Positions 9,433 to 20,010 of a stretch of DNA of 64,000 bases are shown in pieces. How positions within the stretch are numbered: position 1 is the stretch's first letter; the number at the start of each line of letters is the position of its first letter. A program made the translations under genes and the position numbers. The stretch is from the NCBI GenBank assembly GCA_025175895.1, contig CM046001.1, positions 24,872,314 through 24,936,313 on the forward strand, in the 5' to 3' direction. The notes under the pieces are model-generated. The model ran no database searches. It saw only the letters and a program-made list of their open reading frames with translations, and was not told where the DNA came from. Source of the DNA: Wurfbainia villosa (lineage: Eukaryota > Streptophyta > Magnoliopsida > Zingiberales > Zingiberaceae).

Positions 9433-11188
9433 GAATTAAGGGGAGCTACACGCCAATGGATGCAGGCGGGTAATATCACTTCCCTTGATTTTTCTTCTTC
9501 TTCGGAGCTTCCCCCAGCATTTGGACACGCTTCAACTATATCTCCCTCATCTTCGCCTTTACACATTCCGTCCACATCTCCACTACCTTCCCCCTCGACC
9601 CATAGCTTGAAAAGTCTTTCTTCTTAGCTAGGTATAGAACACGACTCCGGCACCCTTCCTCCAACCAGTGACCAACCCTCAATAACGGTGCCCCCCTCAG
9701 CCACCGACCTTCCTTCAGCGTCACCTCCTCTTCTGGTGCCCGCACCATCGGACACATTTAACCCCCTTATTCTCCCTTCCTCTCCATTTTTTGGAGATTC
9801 CCCTTCCGCTATCATACAACAGGTGGTTTCTGATATTCTACCATCACAATCAATCTCCCCCTTTTCCTCGCCTGCTTCCATGAGCCTTCTAGCCATGACT
9901 CTTTTTATGGCCCCTTCGACATCTCCAGCCATCTCAGGAACCTCCTTCATTACCTCTAATGTCACCCTTCCCTTGCAGGAACCTTTGGCACAATCCTCTA
10001 AGCTGCCCCCTTTCAGGCCCATCATGAGCGAGTCCATTCTCCTGGCAGCCTCCACTCCTTCTTCCTCCTTTGATCGGAATGCCCAAATTCTAAATTTAGA
10101 AGAGCTTGTTCCAAGGATGGAAAACCTATGCCACATTTTAGAATTGGTAAGCCTCTTCGGTTAATTCTGTTGGTTCTCTTAATAATAGCTTATCTTCCCA
10201 TTGCTGCCTATAGGTGTTAGTAAATTATCAAGAGCTAGACCTCTCTTTCTCCCAATACCGAGCTCAGCTGCAATAGCAGATTCAATAGCAGGCAGAGGAT
10301 CAAAGGGCCTTGAGAGCTAGGGAGAACTCCCTGCTGCTAGAATTGTCCCATTATCAAAACCAACTAGAGGAAGCCCACCGCCAGAGGCATAAGGATGCCG
10401 AAGCTCTAGAAACCCTTCAAGACCAACAACAGAGGGATGCAGAAACTATATCAGCCCTTCAGCATGATCAGCAGAAAGATAAAGACGCTACCGCCTCCAA
10501 AAATAGAGAGAATTCCTTGTTGTAGGAAGCGCTTGGCTACCAGAGCCAAATATCTGAATTCCAACAACGGAGGCAAAAGGATGTTGAGGCCATAGCGGCC
10601 CTATAGAACCAACGATAAAAAGACGTCGAACTTATATCTATTCTCCAGAGTGCCCAGTAGAAAAATGACAATGCCCTGTCTTCTAGAGAAACTTCCCTTT
10701 CTCAAGAATTGGTGGATTATCAAAACCAAATGGAAGAAATCCAACGACAGAGATAGAAGGACGCCAGAACCATAGCGGCCCTCCAAGCTCAATAGTTGAA
10801 GGATGTGGAAAAAATATCTACCCTCTTCGCTTGAATGAGCAAGGAGGTACAAGAAAATTCATCCTTAATAATAGCTAGAGCTCATGCTCACGCTCAAATA
10901 CGCAGGCAAGAAAATTTCCTTCAACAACTGAGCAGTGAAATTGCCCGTACTAGGGCGAATACTGAGACGGTGGAAGGGATTTCAGCCTCCATGCGCCAAG
11001 ACATGATGGAACTGTCGAGGGTCATGCAACAAAATCAAACTTCCCGCTTCGACAACATATCCACTTTGGCTAATGCCATTATGCAGGTATCCCAGTGGTA
11101 CTGCCAAATTCGTCAAGCTTTCCGAAAGCACCAGGAGCATTGTGCTAGATTTCATCAGGATAGGTGCCCGAATGACCCGAACCAATAG
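9433..11188 (+). pseudogene. antisense coiled-coil ORF of Tat element 1, main part
   Basis: This continues the ORF from 3093-3418 across the insertion. It reads through a Ser/Pro-rich segment to LVPRMENLCHILEL. A 67-bp intron with GTAAG and CTATAG borders (10147-10213) would restore the frame into VLVNYQELDLS. The rest is a long Gln/Glu/Lys-rich coiled coil in which a unit of about 60 residues (RENSLL..EL.YQNQ...QRQR.KD.E.IAALQ) is repeated three times, starting near 10318, 10505 and 10685. A terminal domain follows (QTSRFDNISTLANAIMQVSQWY), ending at 11188. At least seven in-frame stops sit where Gln is expected, mostly TAG. The function is unknown. The location, opposite pol and beyond integrase, matches the extra ORF of Tat-lineage elements. 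Confidence 0.65.
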
Positions 11189-11575
11189 GAGTGTCCACTG
11201 TCTCTAATGCGAGCCACATATCAGGATGGATTTAATGAAGTAGTTCGGCAGTATGCTGATCAAGGGCTACCTCCAGCCGATCAACCTGCACTCTTCCTAC
11301 ATTGGGAAGCTAGTTTCAGATGCTATCCCCCGGACCATATCAGATTGTAATTTTCATGTCATTTTAGAACTGCTATTACTCAGGGATAATTGCCTCAATG
11401 AATTGTTTATCCTTAATACTGCTTTTAACTTTCTTTGTTTTGCAAATGAGAGACTATTTTTCAATGATACTTATTTCTCACCTTTGCTCTTGTTTATTAT
11501 TTACAATGTAATATAATGCATGTCACATATAATCCATATAAAATAGGCCAAACTTCTCCTTCCCACAGCCTTCTC
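11189..11575. other. spacer between antisense ORF and integrase end
   Basis: No coding signal is supported. This is the interval between the convergent antisense ORF (ending 11188) and the integrase C-terminus (ending 11576). Confidence 0.5.
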
Positions 11576-12886
11576 TTACATTGTATGAAAATATTTTAAG
11601 TGTACAGTATTCCAGGGTCGAGGTAATTCCTTGCCCTGATAGTCTTTTAAGTAATAAGCTGACCTAGCCACTTGACGAGTAACAATGTAGGGCCCTTTCC
11701 AGTTCGGAGCTAACTTTTCTAGGTGTCCTGCAAGATTGACCTTGCGTAAGACTAGATCACCTTCCTGAAACCTCCTGGGCACCACTCTTTTATTAAAGGC
11801 TTGCTGTACTTTTTACTTATAAAATTCTGCTCACCTTCGTGCTTGCTCCTTCCTTTCTTCCAACAAATCCAACTCAGTTCCTCTGATGATTTGATTCTAT
11901 TCTGCATCATAAGCTTCGACTCGGGCACTGCTCAGAATGGATTCCACCGGAATAACAACTTTTATTCCATACACCAAGCTGAACGGGGTTTCCCTTGTTG
12001 CCATTTTAGGAGTAGTTCTATAGGCCCATAGAATCCCCGATAATTCATTCGTCGAATTTCTTCTATGAGTGCCCAGTTTAGTCTTCAACCCCTGAATGAG
12101 AATTCTGCTGGTTACCTCTGCCTGTCGATTGGTCTAAGGGTGAGCTACTGAGGTAAAGGCCTGCTGAATATTGATACTTTGATATCATTCTCTAATCTTT
12201 CTACCCTGAAATTGTCGCCCATTATCGCTGACTAACCTTCGTGGGATTCCATATCGGTAAATGATGTTCTTCTATAGAAATTGTATTACTGCATTTTCTA
12301 TCATTTTAGCTAGAGGCTCAGCTTCTAGCCACTTAGAAAAGTAATCCACCGCTACCAAGAGAAACTTCTTCTGTAAGGGTGCCATGGGCATAGGACCCAC
12401 TATGTCCATTCCCCACTGGTCGAAAGGGCAGGAAGCAATGATAGATCTCATTAGCTCAGCTAGCCGCTCGGATCGATTATTGTGACTTTGACAGGCTGAA
12501 CAACCTTGCACCAGGTGGGTCGCATCTTGCTGGAGAGTGGGCCAAAAATACCTAGCCAACAATACTTTCCTTGCCAAGGCTCTTCCTCCCAAATGATTAC
12601 TGCAACAACCCTCGTGTATTTCTCGGAGTGCCCATTAGGCGTCTTCCTTCCCCAAGAATTTTAATAGGGGGCGCCCAAAAGACATCTTATATAGAATCCC
12701 TTCCACCATGGTGAACTGCTTTGCTCTATTCACCAAGATAGATGCCGCTTCTCTTTCCTCAGGAACCTTCCCTTGCTGTAAATATGCAATAATATTAGTT
12801 CTCCAATCTGGGATCTGATCAGCTCCCGATGACACCTCTTCCACATTACACACCACTAGGGAGTCGGGAACTTCCACACAAACCAA
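11576..12886 (-). pseudogene. Tat element 1 integrase
   Basis: The upstream piece (12886-12635) carries the linker. The HHCC zinc region lies around 12590-12480 (RALARKVLLARYFWP, then GCSACQ). The catalytic core follows, with FDQWGMDIVGP (first Asp) and LVSDNGRQF (second Asp) near 12240-12225. The region of the third acidic residue is broken near 12110, and the C-terminal GDLVLRKV...WKGPYIV region ends at 11576. Integrase would insert element DNA. Stops interrupt it at a Gln (FL, then TAG, then KN), at a Trp (to TGA) and at Gln again in the HPQTNRQAE motif, so it is inactive. GPY-type C-terminal residues fit Ty3/gypsy. Confidence 0.85.
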
Positions 12887-12964
12887 ACCTAGCTATCTCA
12901 CCCCTTCTAGAGCACTAGCTAGACGAGCCAATTCATCCGCCTTTCAGTTATTTTCTCTTGGAAT

Positions 12965-13291
12965 CTACTGCAGGATGACCTCCTTGAAATGAGATTTTTC
13001 TTTTTCAAAAACCACCAAGTATTTCTGTAATCTTTCTTCCCAAACAACAAAAGCACCCTGGAGTTGCGACACTGCTAATTGGGAATCCGAATGCATGACA
13101 ATTGAGGTTGCCCCAACAACTTTGGTGGCTTGCAATCCAGCTAAGATGGCTTCATATTTTGTTTTATTATTGTATGCCCGGTATCTGAGGCGAATGTCTA
13201 TGCGGGTTTCCTCTTCTTCGGGAGATACCAACAGTACTCCCACTCCACTGCCCGTAGATCTAGAAGACCCATCCACAAAAACATTCCACAC
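12965..13291 (-). pseudogene. second (archaeal-type) RNase H of Tat element 1
   Basis: The 108-residue stretch starts WNVFVDGSSRSTGSGVGVLL and includes NNKTKYEAILAGL and SDSQLAVSQLQG. This is the Asp-Glu-Asp layout of an archaeal-type RNase H added after the normal RNase H. That duplication is diagnostic of the Tat lineage in plants. It would remove RNA from the RNA-DNA hybrid. The segment itself is undamaged, but it is embedded in a pol with many stops. Confidence 0.85.
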
Positions 13292-13384
13292 CTTCTTCTC
13301 TTCTTCTTTTTTAGCCGAACTGTTTCTCGAACTGGCAGGTACCTCTGCTAGGAAATCGACTAACGACTAAGCCTTGACAGCAAT

Positions 13385-14640
13385 TCAGGGATGGTAGTGA
13401 ATGTCATATTCACTTAGTTCCATAGCCCACTTGGCGAGCCTCCCTGAAAAATTAGGCTTAGTCACCACTTTACCCAATTCGCTGTGAGTCAAGACGTTGA
13501 TTGGATGGGCTAGGGAGTATGACCTCAATCTACGGGATGTTAGAACTAAGATGTATGCCAATTTCTCCAATTCAGTATACCATGACTCTGCTCCTTTCAA
13601 GATATGACTGGTATAATAAATGGGTTGCTGCTGAAAACCTTCTTGCTTTAACAATACTGAGCTGATAGCTCCCTCTGAAATAGCTAAATACATCCACAGT
13701 GGCTCTCCCGAGACCGGTTTTGCTAGTAGAGAAAGTTCAACTAAATACTTCTTTAGTTCTTTAAAGGTTTGCTCACACTGATCATCCCATTGGAATTTAG
13801 CGGCCTTGTGCAGAATCCGAAAGAATGGTAACCCCTTGTCTGTCGATCTGCCTATAAATCGAGACAAGAAAACTATTCTTCCTACTAACTTTTGAGTCTC
13901 TCGCAGATTGGTAGGTGACTTCATGTTACACAATGTTTGCACTTTCTCTGGGTTGGCTTGCAATCCCTTCTCTGTTACAATATATCCTAGAAATTTCCCA
14001 CTCTTCACCCCGAACAAACACTTCATGGGATTGTGCTTCATGTTGTACCGCCTAAGAGTGGAAAAAGTCTCCTCCAGGTCTGTAATTAGATCATAAGTGG
14101 TTTTGGACTTGACGAGAATATCATCGACATATACTTCCAAATTCTTGCCTTTCTATTCTGTTAAAATTTTTTCCATAAGTCGTTGATAAGTAGCTTTTGC
14201 GTTCTTTAAGCCAAAAGGCATCACTACGTAAGCATACATCCCCCCTGCTTTCACAAAACTGACATGCTTCTAGTCCTCTTTTTCTAGTGGTATCTGATGA
14301 TACCCTTGGTAGGCATCCATAAGAGATACAAATTCATATCCCACGGTAGAGTCAACCAACTGATCAATACGAGGCAAGGGGTAGCAGTCTTTAGGGCACA
14401 ATTTATTTAAATCACGAAAGTCAATACACATCCTCCACTGCCCAAAGGGCTTGGGGACCAGATCTACATTGGACACCCATTAAGGGAATTGAATTTCTTT
14501 AACATGACCCGCTTGTAACAACTTACCTACTTCTTTCACAATAATTTTATCCTTCTCGGGCCCGAAGTGCCGCCACTTCTGCTAGATGGGTCGGACTCCC
14601 CGAGTGATGTTGAGGTGGTGTTCAGCAATGCGGGGATCTA
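13385..14640 (-). pseudogene. Tat element 1 reverse transcriptase and RNase H
   Basis: RT motifs appear in order: WRMCIDFRDLNKLCPKDCYPLP, then MDAYQGYHQIPL, then YAYVVMPFGLKNA, then YVDDILVKS with the catalytic Asp pair near 14110-14130, then GKFLGYIVTEKGLQANPEK. Then come the connection region and the first RNase H (LWMYLAISEGAISSVL, and YYTSHILKGAESWYTELEKLAY). In-frame stops occur at QFP-TAA-WV (14478-14480, Glu in Tat element 2), KED-TAG-KH (near 14272) and LTE-TAG-KGKN (near 14155). The last two are Gln positions in the second Tat copy at 52640-53167. The enzyme is dead. Confidence 0.88.
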
Positions 14641-15261
14641 TTCCCGTCAGGTCGTGCACATCCTTGGCAAAGATATCCTCATTCTTCTTCAAACAGGTCA
14701 CCAATTCTTCCTTTATCTCTAGCTGTTGAGCCACCCAAGTGACTTTGCCAGGGGCTATTTCTACAGATTCCCCTTCTTCTATTTTTTTCAACTCTGGGAG
14801 GTGACTCTTCGAGCACACATACATCAAAAATGATGATAGCTTTCCCCTTAGGGTCGTCAACTCTGCCCTTCTTTTGGTCGTCCTTGACCATTTGCACATA
14901 ACAACTTCGAGCAGCTTTCTATTCTCCCTTTACTTCCTTGATCAGCTGCCTGACTGGAAACTTCACCTTCTGATGATAGGGGTAAGCCACCGCTTGGAAA
15001 ATAGATAGAAAAGGATGACCCAAAGTAACATTATAAGTGGATGGAGTATCCACTATGAGAAAAGGAATGATATTGGTTTTTTGACTAGGTTTTATGCCTA
15101 GAGTGAGAGGCAAAGAAATTTTCCTTACAGGATGCACCATATGTCCCGCGAATCCGAATAGGAAAGTAGCCACGTCTTTCAATTGCGCATTTCCCAATTG
15201 CATATGTTTAAATGTCTCCTAAAAAAGGATATTAACTGAACTTCCTGAGTCGACTAGGACT
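14641..15261 (-). pseudogene. Tat element 1 aspartic protease region and linker
   Basis: The catalytic motif VLVDSGSSVNILF is readable around 15260-15225, with DSG intact. It is followed by a TAG and then HMQLGNAQLKDVATFLFGFAG...PLTLGIK and a TYNVTLGHPFL segment, ending near 14919. A less conserved linker with EESPP continues to the RT. It would process Gag-Pol. The TAG just after the active site breaks it. Confidence 0.8.
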
Positions 15262-15858
15262 CGAGCTACCTCATAGTTAGCAAGAGAAATCCGGATTACC
15301 AGAGCGTCCATGTGAGGTAATAGGATGCCTCACAGATCTTCTAGACCGAAAGATATTGGTGGCGTACTCTGGATAGCTTTCTCCGTTCCAATGGCTAAAC
15401 TTTCCATGAGGCGGGCATAAGACTTTCGAGCCCTATTGGAGTCCCCATCAGTGGGTCCTCTTGCAATTACATGAATAACTCTCCGAGTGGGGGTGTCATT
15501 CGGGGCAACTGAAGGGCCATCGCCGGCTAATCTTCCTTGTGAAGTGCCCTCCTGTGCATGTATTTGTTGGCCAGACAAGAGATGAGTCTAAGGTCTTCCA
15601 TTGTAGGGTCCTGAACGAGCCACATCTAGTCGGTGACCTCTTCTTTGCGGTCCTCCTGTTTGAGGCTGCAGCTATAGATAAGTGGCTCGTATGCGCTCCA
15701 ACTCCTCTTGCAATTTGAAATAGCAGCCACTAGTATGGCCATACTTCTTATGGTATTGGAAGAAAAAAAGGGGTGAGGGGATTCCGGGGAACTCCTCGGT
15801 ATCCCATTGGGCGCTGAAGCACGCCCTACTGATCATATGCTTCTATTTCCCGCTCCTT
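15262..15858 (-). pseudogene. degraded gag to protease linker of Tat element 1
   Basis: Fragments align with 51360-51900 in Tat element 2: a GGVIHVIARGPTDGDSNRARKSYARLMESL-like stretch near 15480-15400, and a short HTSGCYF-like remnant. Stops are frequent. It is the non-conserved Gag C-terminus. Confidence 0.6.
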
Positions 15859-16911
15859 CTATGTCCACGGAGGAGGAATGATATCGGCAGCCATGATTTG
15901 TAAGGGTGGGGCAGGACGAGCTCTAGGCAGTAGCAATCTAGGCCTAGGCACTTCGGGTATGAAAGGTCTAACATACTCTCGAGGGGCTATAGGATGATTT
16001 CTTTCAGCTGGGGCTGCTGTAAGCGTCTGTTCAGCCTGCCTAACCTTCAGCCCTTCTTCTTTATTTATGTATTTCTCAGCACGGCTTAGCAATTCCTCGT
16101 AGCTGGTCGCTGGTTTTCTCAACAAGGAGCTGAGGAAAGGTCTCTCTCTCAGCCCATGAGGGATGACCACCCTCAGAGTATCTGACTTTATTGGAGGGAT
16201 ATCCGTGGCAGGGGAATTAAATCGATGAAGATAACCTTTGAGATATTCGGAGGGTTCTTGCTTAATGTGCAATAATATCGAAGCATCATGTTTGTAAGTT
16301 TTGCAGCTAGCAAACTCTTGGCGGAAAACTCCATGAAGATTGGAAAAGCAAGTGATAGATCTGGGAGGCAGAGCACCAAACCACTTCTGCGCGGAGCCTA
16401 TTAGTGTGGTGTGAAAAACACAACACATAAGGGCATTGGTGTAGCAATGAAGAGAGGCAGCTCTCGCAAATTGTGACAAATGTTCTTCCGGGTCGGTTGT
16501 GCGATCATCCTTATCCACGTAGGGATTTCTGAAATATGAAGGTGGCAGCTCAGAAAGAATGTCGACGGTAAATGGACTGGGCTCATAAACTTCCGGAGCC
16601 CCGTGACACAAATGTTGCCTCATTTGTGTCACGGGCATAGCAAGTTTATACATCCTCCCCATAGGTATCTCACCTGGAAGGACTTCAGTCTACTGTTGAG
16701 TAATGGAACGGGCCTGGGGAGGTACCTCTGACATTTGTTCTAGAGGAGAGGGCTCATCAGAATGGGGAAGAAGATACCCCACCCTTCTCCTCTCCTTAGC
16801 CAAGGCATCAACCACGACAACGTCCACCATAGCTTGTAGTTGCATTGGTAGCAGTGTAATGGGGGTCGCTTCTGCAGAAGAAGCTGCTGGATGTATTTCT
16901 TCTAATGGCAT
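15859..16911 (-). pseudogene. Tat element 1 Gag
   Basis: The ATG at 16911-16909 (MPLEEIHPAASSAEATP) aligns with the start of Tat element 2 (MQPEEIQQPAASAAEER). The capsid domain (retrotransposon gag family) runs from PFTVDILSELPPSYFRNP through TDPEEHLSQF, GSAQKWFGALPP and YLKGYLHRFN. One TAG lies between the head and the capsid part, near 16690, in a QQ-TAG-TEV context (Gln). The ORF then stays open to 15859. Past it, 15858-15262 is degraded gag/protease linker with several stops. Confidence 0.82.
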
Positions 16912-16935
16912 CTTGACGTCTTGCTCAGCAAAGTT

Positions 16936-16954
16936 TCCTATAGACAGTGTCAAC
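16936..16954 (-). promoter_or_regulatory. degenerate primer-binding site of Tat element 1
   Basis: The minus strand reads GTTGACACTGTCTATAGG directly after the LTR end ...GCATCA. Tat element 2 has GTTGGCGCCGTCTGTGGG at the same place (50242-50259). All differences are G to A or C to T, so this looks like the same site after cytosine decay. Confidence 0.75.
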
Positions 16955-18098
16955 TGATGCAGCGTATGCGGATTTTCTCACCTCCTTTCAATGCCGAAGA
17001 GTGTTCGGGAGGCTTAGGGTTCTCTCTGGCCGCAACAGTAATAGAAAATGAGCAAATAATATGAAAAAACTGAAATAGAGAGAAAAGACACAGGGTTTTA
17101 CGTGGTTCGGAATTGGAATTCCTACTCCACGGGATAAGCTTCTATCACGAGCTGCGGTGCCAAAGCACTTTCACTATAAGACTCCTCTTTATTGGAAATG
17201 TTTCCAGAGGTGGAGGAAAAACCCCTTACAATATGCGCAGTATACAAGAACAGAAAGATGGAGCTAGCTCCCTTATGCTGTCTCCTCCGGCGATGTAGCT
17301 TCCAGCCCTGCCCCTAGTGTGATCAGTATCAGAAGAAATCAGCCCCCCTCTCTTCGCCTTCTCTCACTTTTATCGCCTCCTCTCCATGCCAGCTGGGATG
17401 TAATCAACCATCCCCATCACCATCCACCTGGAAGGCCTCCTCCTCCTAGAGAATTATTCTGTTAATAGGATAAGGAGTGGAGACTCTTCCGAATATTACG
17501 TGGGGTTTTAGTTTGTTACATAACAAAGTCCTATAAATGAACACTTCAGGAAACATCCTACCCCACCTCTTCACCCTCTCTTCCTTTGTTAGGTAAATTA
17601 CTGGCTCAACCCTCCTCTTGGCAGAATCTTCTTAGTTCATTGCCACCAGGGCATATCTTACTGATTAATACCTAGGCTTATTCTATCTCTAGGACTCCAT
17701 ACCTCAGGCCTTTCATAACTACCCGAGTCAACTCCCGACTCTTCTAGCCGAGTCAATTCCCAGACTCACTTTACCGAATTAATCTCTGACTCACCTACTG
17801 AGTCAATTTCTAGACTCACTTTCCCGAGTCAATCTCTGACTCACCTGCCGAGTCAATCTTCAGACTCGCTTTACTGAATCAATCTTTGACTCACCTACCG
17901 AATCCCTCATTCGATCTCCCTTTAGCCCTATAGTTTATCTCCCCTTTCCTACATCTTCATCTTGGCAGCCTAATCCACTCCCCCTGGGGTCCTGGTCTTC
18001 TGGTTCAGTCAGTGATCTACGCATGGCCTTTCTCATCTTAATCCATAAATTAGGTAGCAACATTATCAGTAATAAACCAACAAATCTTTGATGTAACA
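16955..18098 (-). repeat. 5' LTR of Tat element 1
   Basis: The inner end is fixed by the primer site and the shared ...CATCA terminus. The outer end (TGTTACATCA on the minus strand) is my best guess. The U3 has tandem units of about 27 bp with alternating gagtcaat and agactcac (17725-17906, about six). An arm of the CGTGGAGTAGGAA / TTCCGAACCACG stem-loop shared with other LTRs lies near 17101-17134. Confidence 0.7.
17725..17906. repeat. tandem repeat in Tat element 1 LTR
   Basis: About six units of 27 bp alternate between a tctctgactcacctrc form and a ttcagactcrcttta form, in the U3 part of the LTR upstream of the presumed promoter. Confidence 0.75.
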
Positions 18099-18173
18099 TC
18101 ACTTTCACTTTTTCTAGACCAATCCTTTAACATAATTGCACTTGACTGGTAAATTCTGGAGCCTCAAGTGGTT

Positions 18174-18758
18174 TTATTTATGATATGTGTTGATGGATCT
18201 TGCACATTCTATTAAGCCTTTCCCTAAAAGTGTCTTCAAAACCTCTACCCCTTCTTGCAATGCAACATCAATCCTTTCCCAAGCTGATTTATTGAAATTT
18301 TGGAGCTGAAATTCCTTGGGATCCAATTTGCGAGGTGGTCTACCTATTCCAATTCTCAATCGATCAAATTCTCTGTTCCCTCTGAAGTGATAGATCACAT
18401 TTTTCTTGAAGCACACCACATGGTAAGTCCATATCATCATACATCACAATTATCAGATTTAGGGGAAGTTTGTAATATGCTGCAAGAGGCCCAATAGAAT
18501 CACCGCTAAGATTCATGTAAGTCTGTGGTTTTGCAAGGAGAACAGGTGTGCCCCAACCATCCCTTCACCAAAAAGGGCTTTGAAATGAATGCCCTGTGCC
18601 TGGGCAAATACATCAATCATGTCGAAACCTACATTATGCCTTGTGGCTTGGTACTTTTCTTCAGGATTTCCAAGGCCAATTAAGACCCAAGGCTTGACAC
18701 AGCTTGAAGAAGAGGCAGTGCAGAATGAACGTATGAGGAGGTTACAATGGAGAAACAT
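18174..18758 (-). pseudogene. peptidyl-tRNA hydrolase (organellar type), intronless retro-pseudogene
   Basis: The minus strand gives a presequence-like start (MFLHCNLLIRSFCTASSSS). Next comes the peptidyl-tRNA hydrolase signature WVLIGLGNPEEKYQATRHNV, with the catalytic Asn and His. Then follow HFKALFGEG, a frameshift, TYMNLSGDSIGPLAAYYKLP, MYDDMDLPCGVL with the catalytic Asp, and, after a gap, VIYHFRGNREFDRLRIGIGRPP and the C-terminus to a stop at 18174. About 15 residues between CGVL and VIYHF, including the conserved HNG segment, are missing. The active enzyme frees tRNA from stalled peptidyl-tRNA in organelles. Some 600 bp read without introns plus frameshifts indicate a processed copy. 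It is the only host-derived coding sequence I recognise. Tat element 1 sits about 75 bp beyond its stop codon. Confidence 0.85.
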
Positions 18759-19020
18759 TGATATGTATTCGCTCGCTTGTGCCTGTCGGTCATCCCACAA
18801 TAATCTATTTCTTTACAATAATTTAAAGGCACTGGGAGCTCGACACACTTGACAAGACCCTCTACAAACTCAAACACCTCCTCGTATGCGTTCGTCGGAA
18901 GAGAGGAAGGCAAGCAAAAAAGCCAGTCAAGGAGGGTGGCTGTGCCTACAGGCTGTGAGGGGATGGTCGGCTAGAAATGGTGGCTGGAAAAGATCACCCA
19001 GCTGTTAATCTCAATTATTT
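18759..19020. other. sequence between PTH pseudogene and CACTA end
   Basis: This may be the 5' untranslated part of the retrocopied PTH transcript. No domain or repeat is recognised. Confidence 0.4.
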
Positions 19021-20010
19021 CACTACAAAAATTTATAGAATTTGATGATGATTTTTACAATAAAATTTGTAACGAATTTTCTTTCTTTATAAATAATTTG
19101 CCGTTAAATTCTGCAACGAAAAAAAAATTCATCGCAAAAATTACAACGAATAAAATTTTCATTGTAAAATTCATCGTCAAATTTGACGACAAATAGTTAT
19201 TTTCATCGTCAAATATAGCGACAAAACATAGTTCGTCGCCAAATCTACGACAAATAAATAGTTTGTCGCAAAAAATTGACAATGGAAAAATTTTTCTTCG
19301 CAATTTTTTGGCGACGAAAATAACTATTTGTCGCCAATTTTTCCGACGAAAATAACTAATTGGAGACAAATTTAATTTTCATCACCAAATTTGGTGACGA
19401 ACATTTACATTCGTCGCCAAAATCTACGACGAAAATATAATTCATCACAAAAGTCTAATAAACATATTTTTCAGAATAAAAATAAATTTGGAGATGAATA
19501 TTTTTTCGTCACCAAATCTGCGATGAAAGAAAAAATTCATTGCAAAATATTAAAGACTAGTCGACTGACGAATACCATCAGTCGACTGGCTATTGACCAG
19601 TTCGACTTGTCAGTCGACTACCAAAGGTTCTGTAAGGTACTACAATAATGGCAGTCGACTGGTAGTTTTCATTAGTTGACTGCCAAGTCAATAGTCGACT
19701 GCTTAATCGGCTATGAAATATTCTGTAGGATAATCTGCGACAAAAACTTTTCGATGCAATTTTTGTGAAGAAAAATTTTTCGTCGCAAAATCTCATATAT
19801 CAGTCTACTGATGGTTGCCATTAGTCCACTGATGTTGGAGAAGCTAGTCAAAGAGCCTTTTTTAGCTGACTGCCCACTCGACTGATAGTAAAACAGTCGA
19901 CTGGCCACATGCGTCAGTCGACTGGTGCTTCAATTTTTGCAACGATTTTTTTTGTTGCCAATTCTTTGATGAAAAATAAATTTTCGTCGCAAATCTGCAA
20001 TGATTTTTTT
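19021..20010. repeat. CACTA terminal and subterminal repeat region with AGTCGACTG copies
   Basis: The terminal CACTACAAAAAT is followed by at least 15 copies of gacgaaa or ttcgtcgc, the type of site bound by CACTA transposases. Inserted in this region (19559-19923) are six exact AGTCGACTG palindromes, the same motif found in LTR promoters of the Sirevirus-like elements. Confidence 0.75.

Larger units (their letters stand above)
3091..18098 (-). mobile_element. Ty3/gypsy Tat-type element 1, interrupted
   Basis: This is a minus-strand gypsy element. Going leftwards from about 18098 it has its 5' LTR, a degenerate primer site, gag, protease, RT, RNase H, a second archaeal-type RNase H, and integrase. 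A long region follows with an ORF on the opposite strand. The double RNase H and a converging ORF between integrase and the 3' LTR are known traits of the Tat/Retand lineage. The gag-only element at 3419-9432 and the copia element at 1-3085 interrupt it. Its 3' LTR lies beyond the left edge. All domains are broken by stops. Confidence 0.85.

Noticed and set aside
18174..18758. Functional peptidyl-tRNA hydrolase gene
   Set aside because: Two frame breaks and a missing conserved block exclude a working enzyme, and the lack of introns points to a retrocopy.
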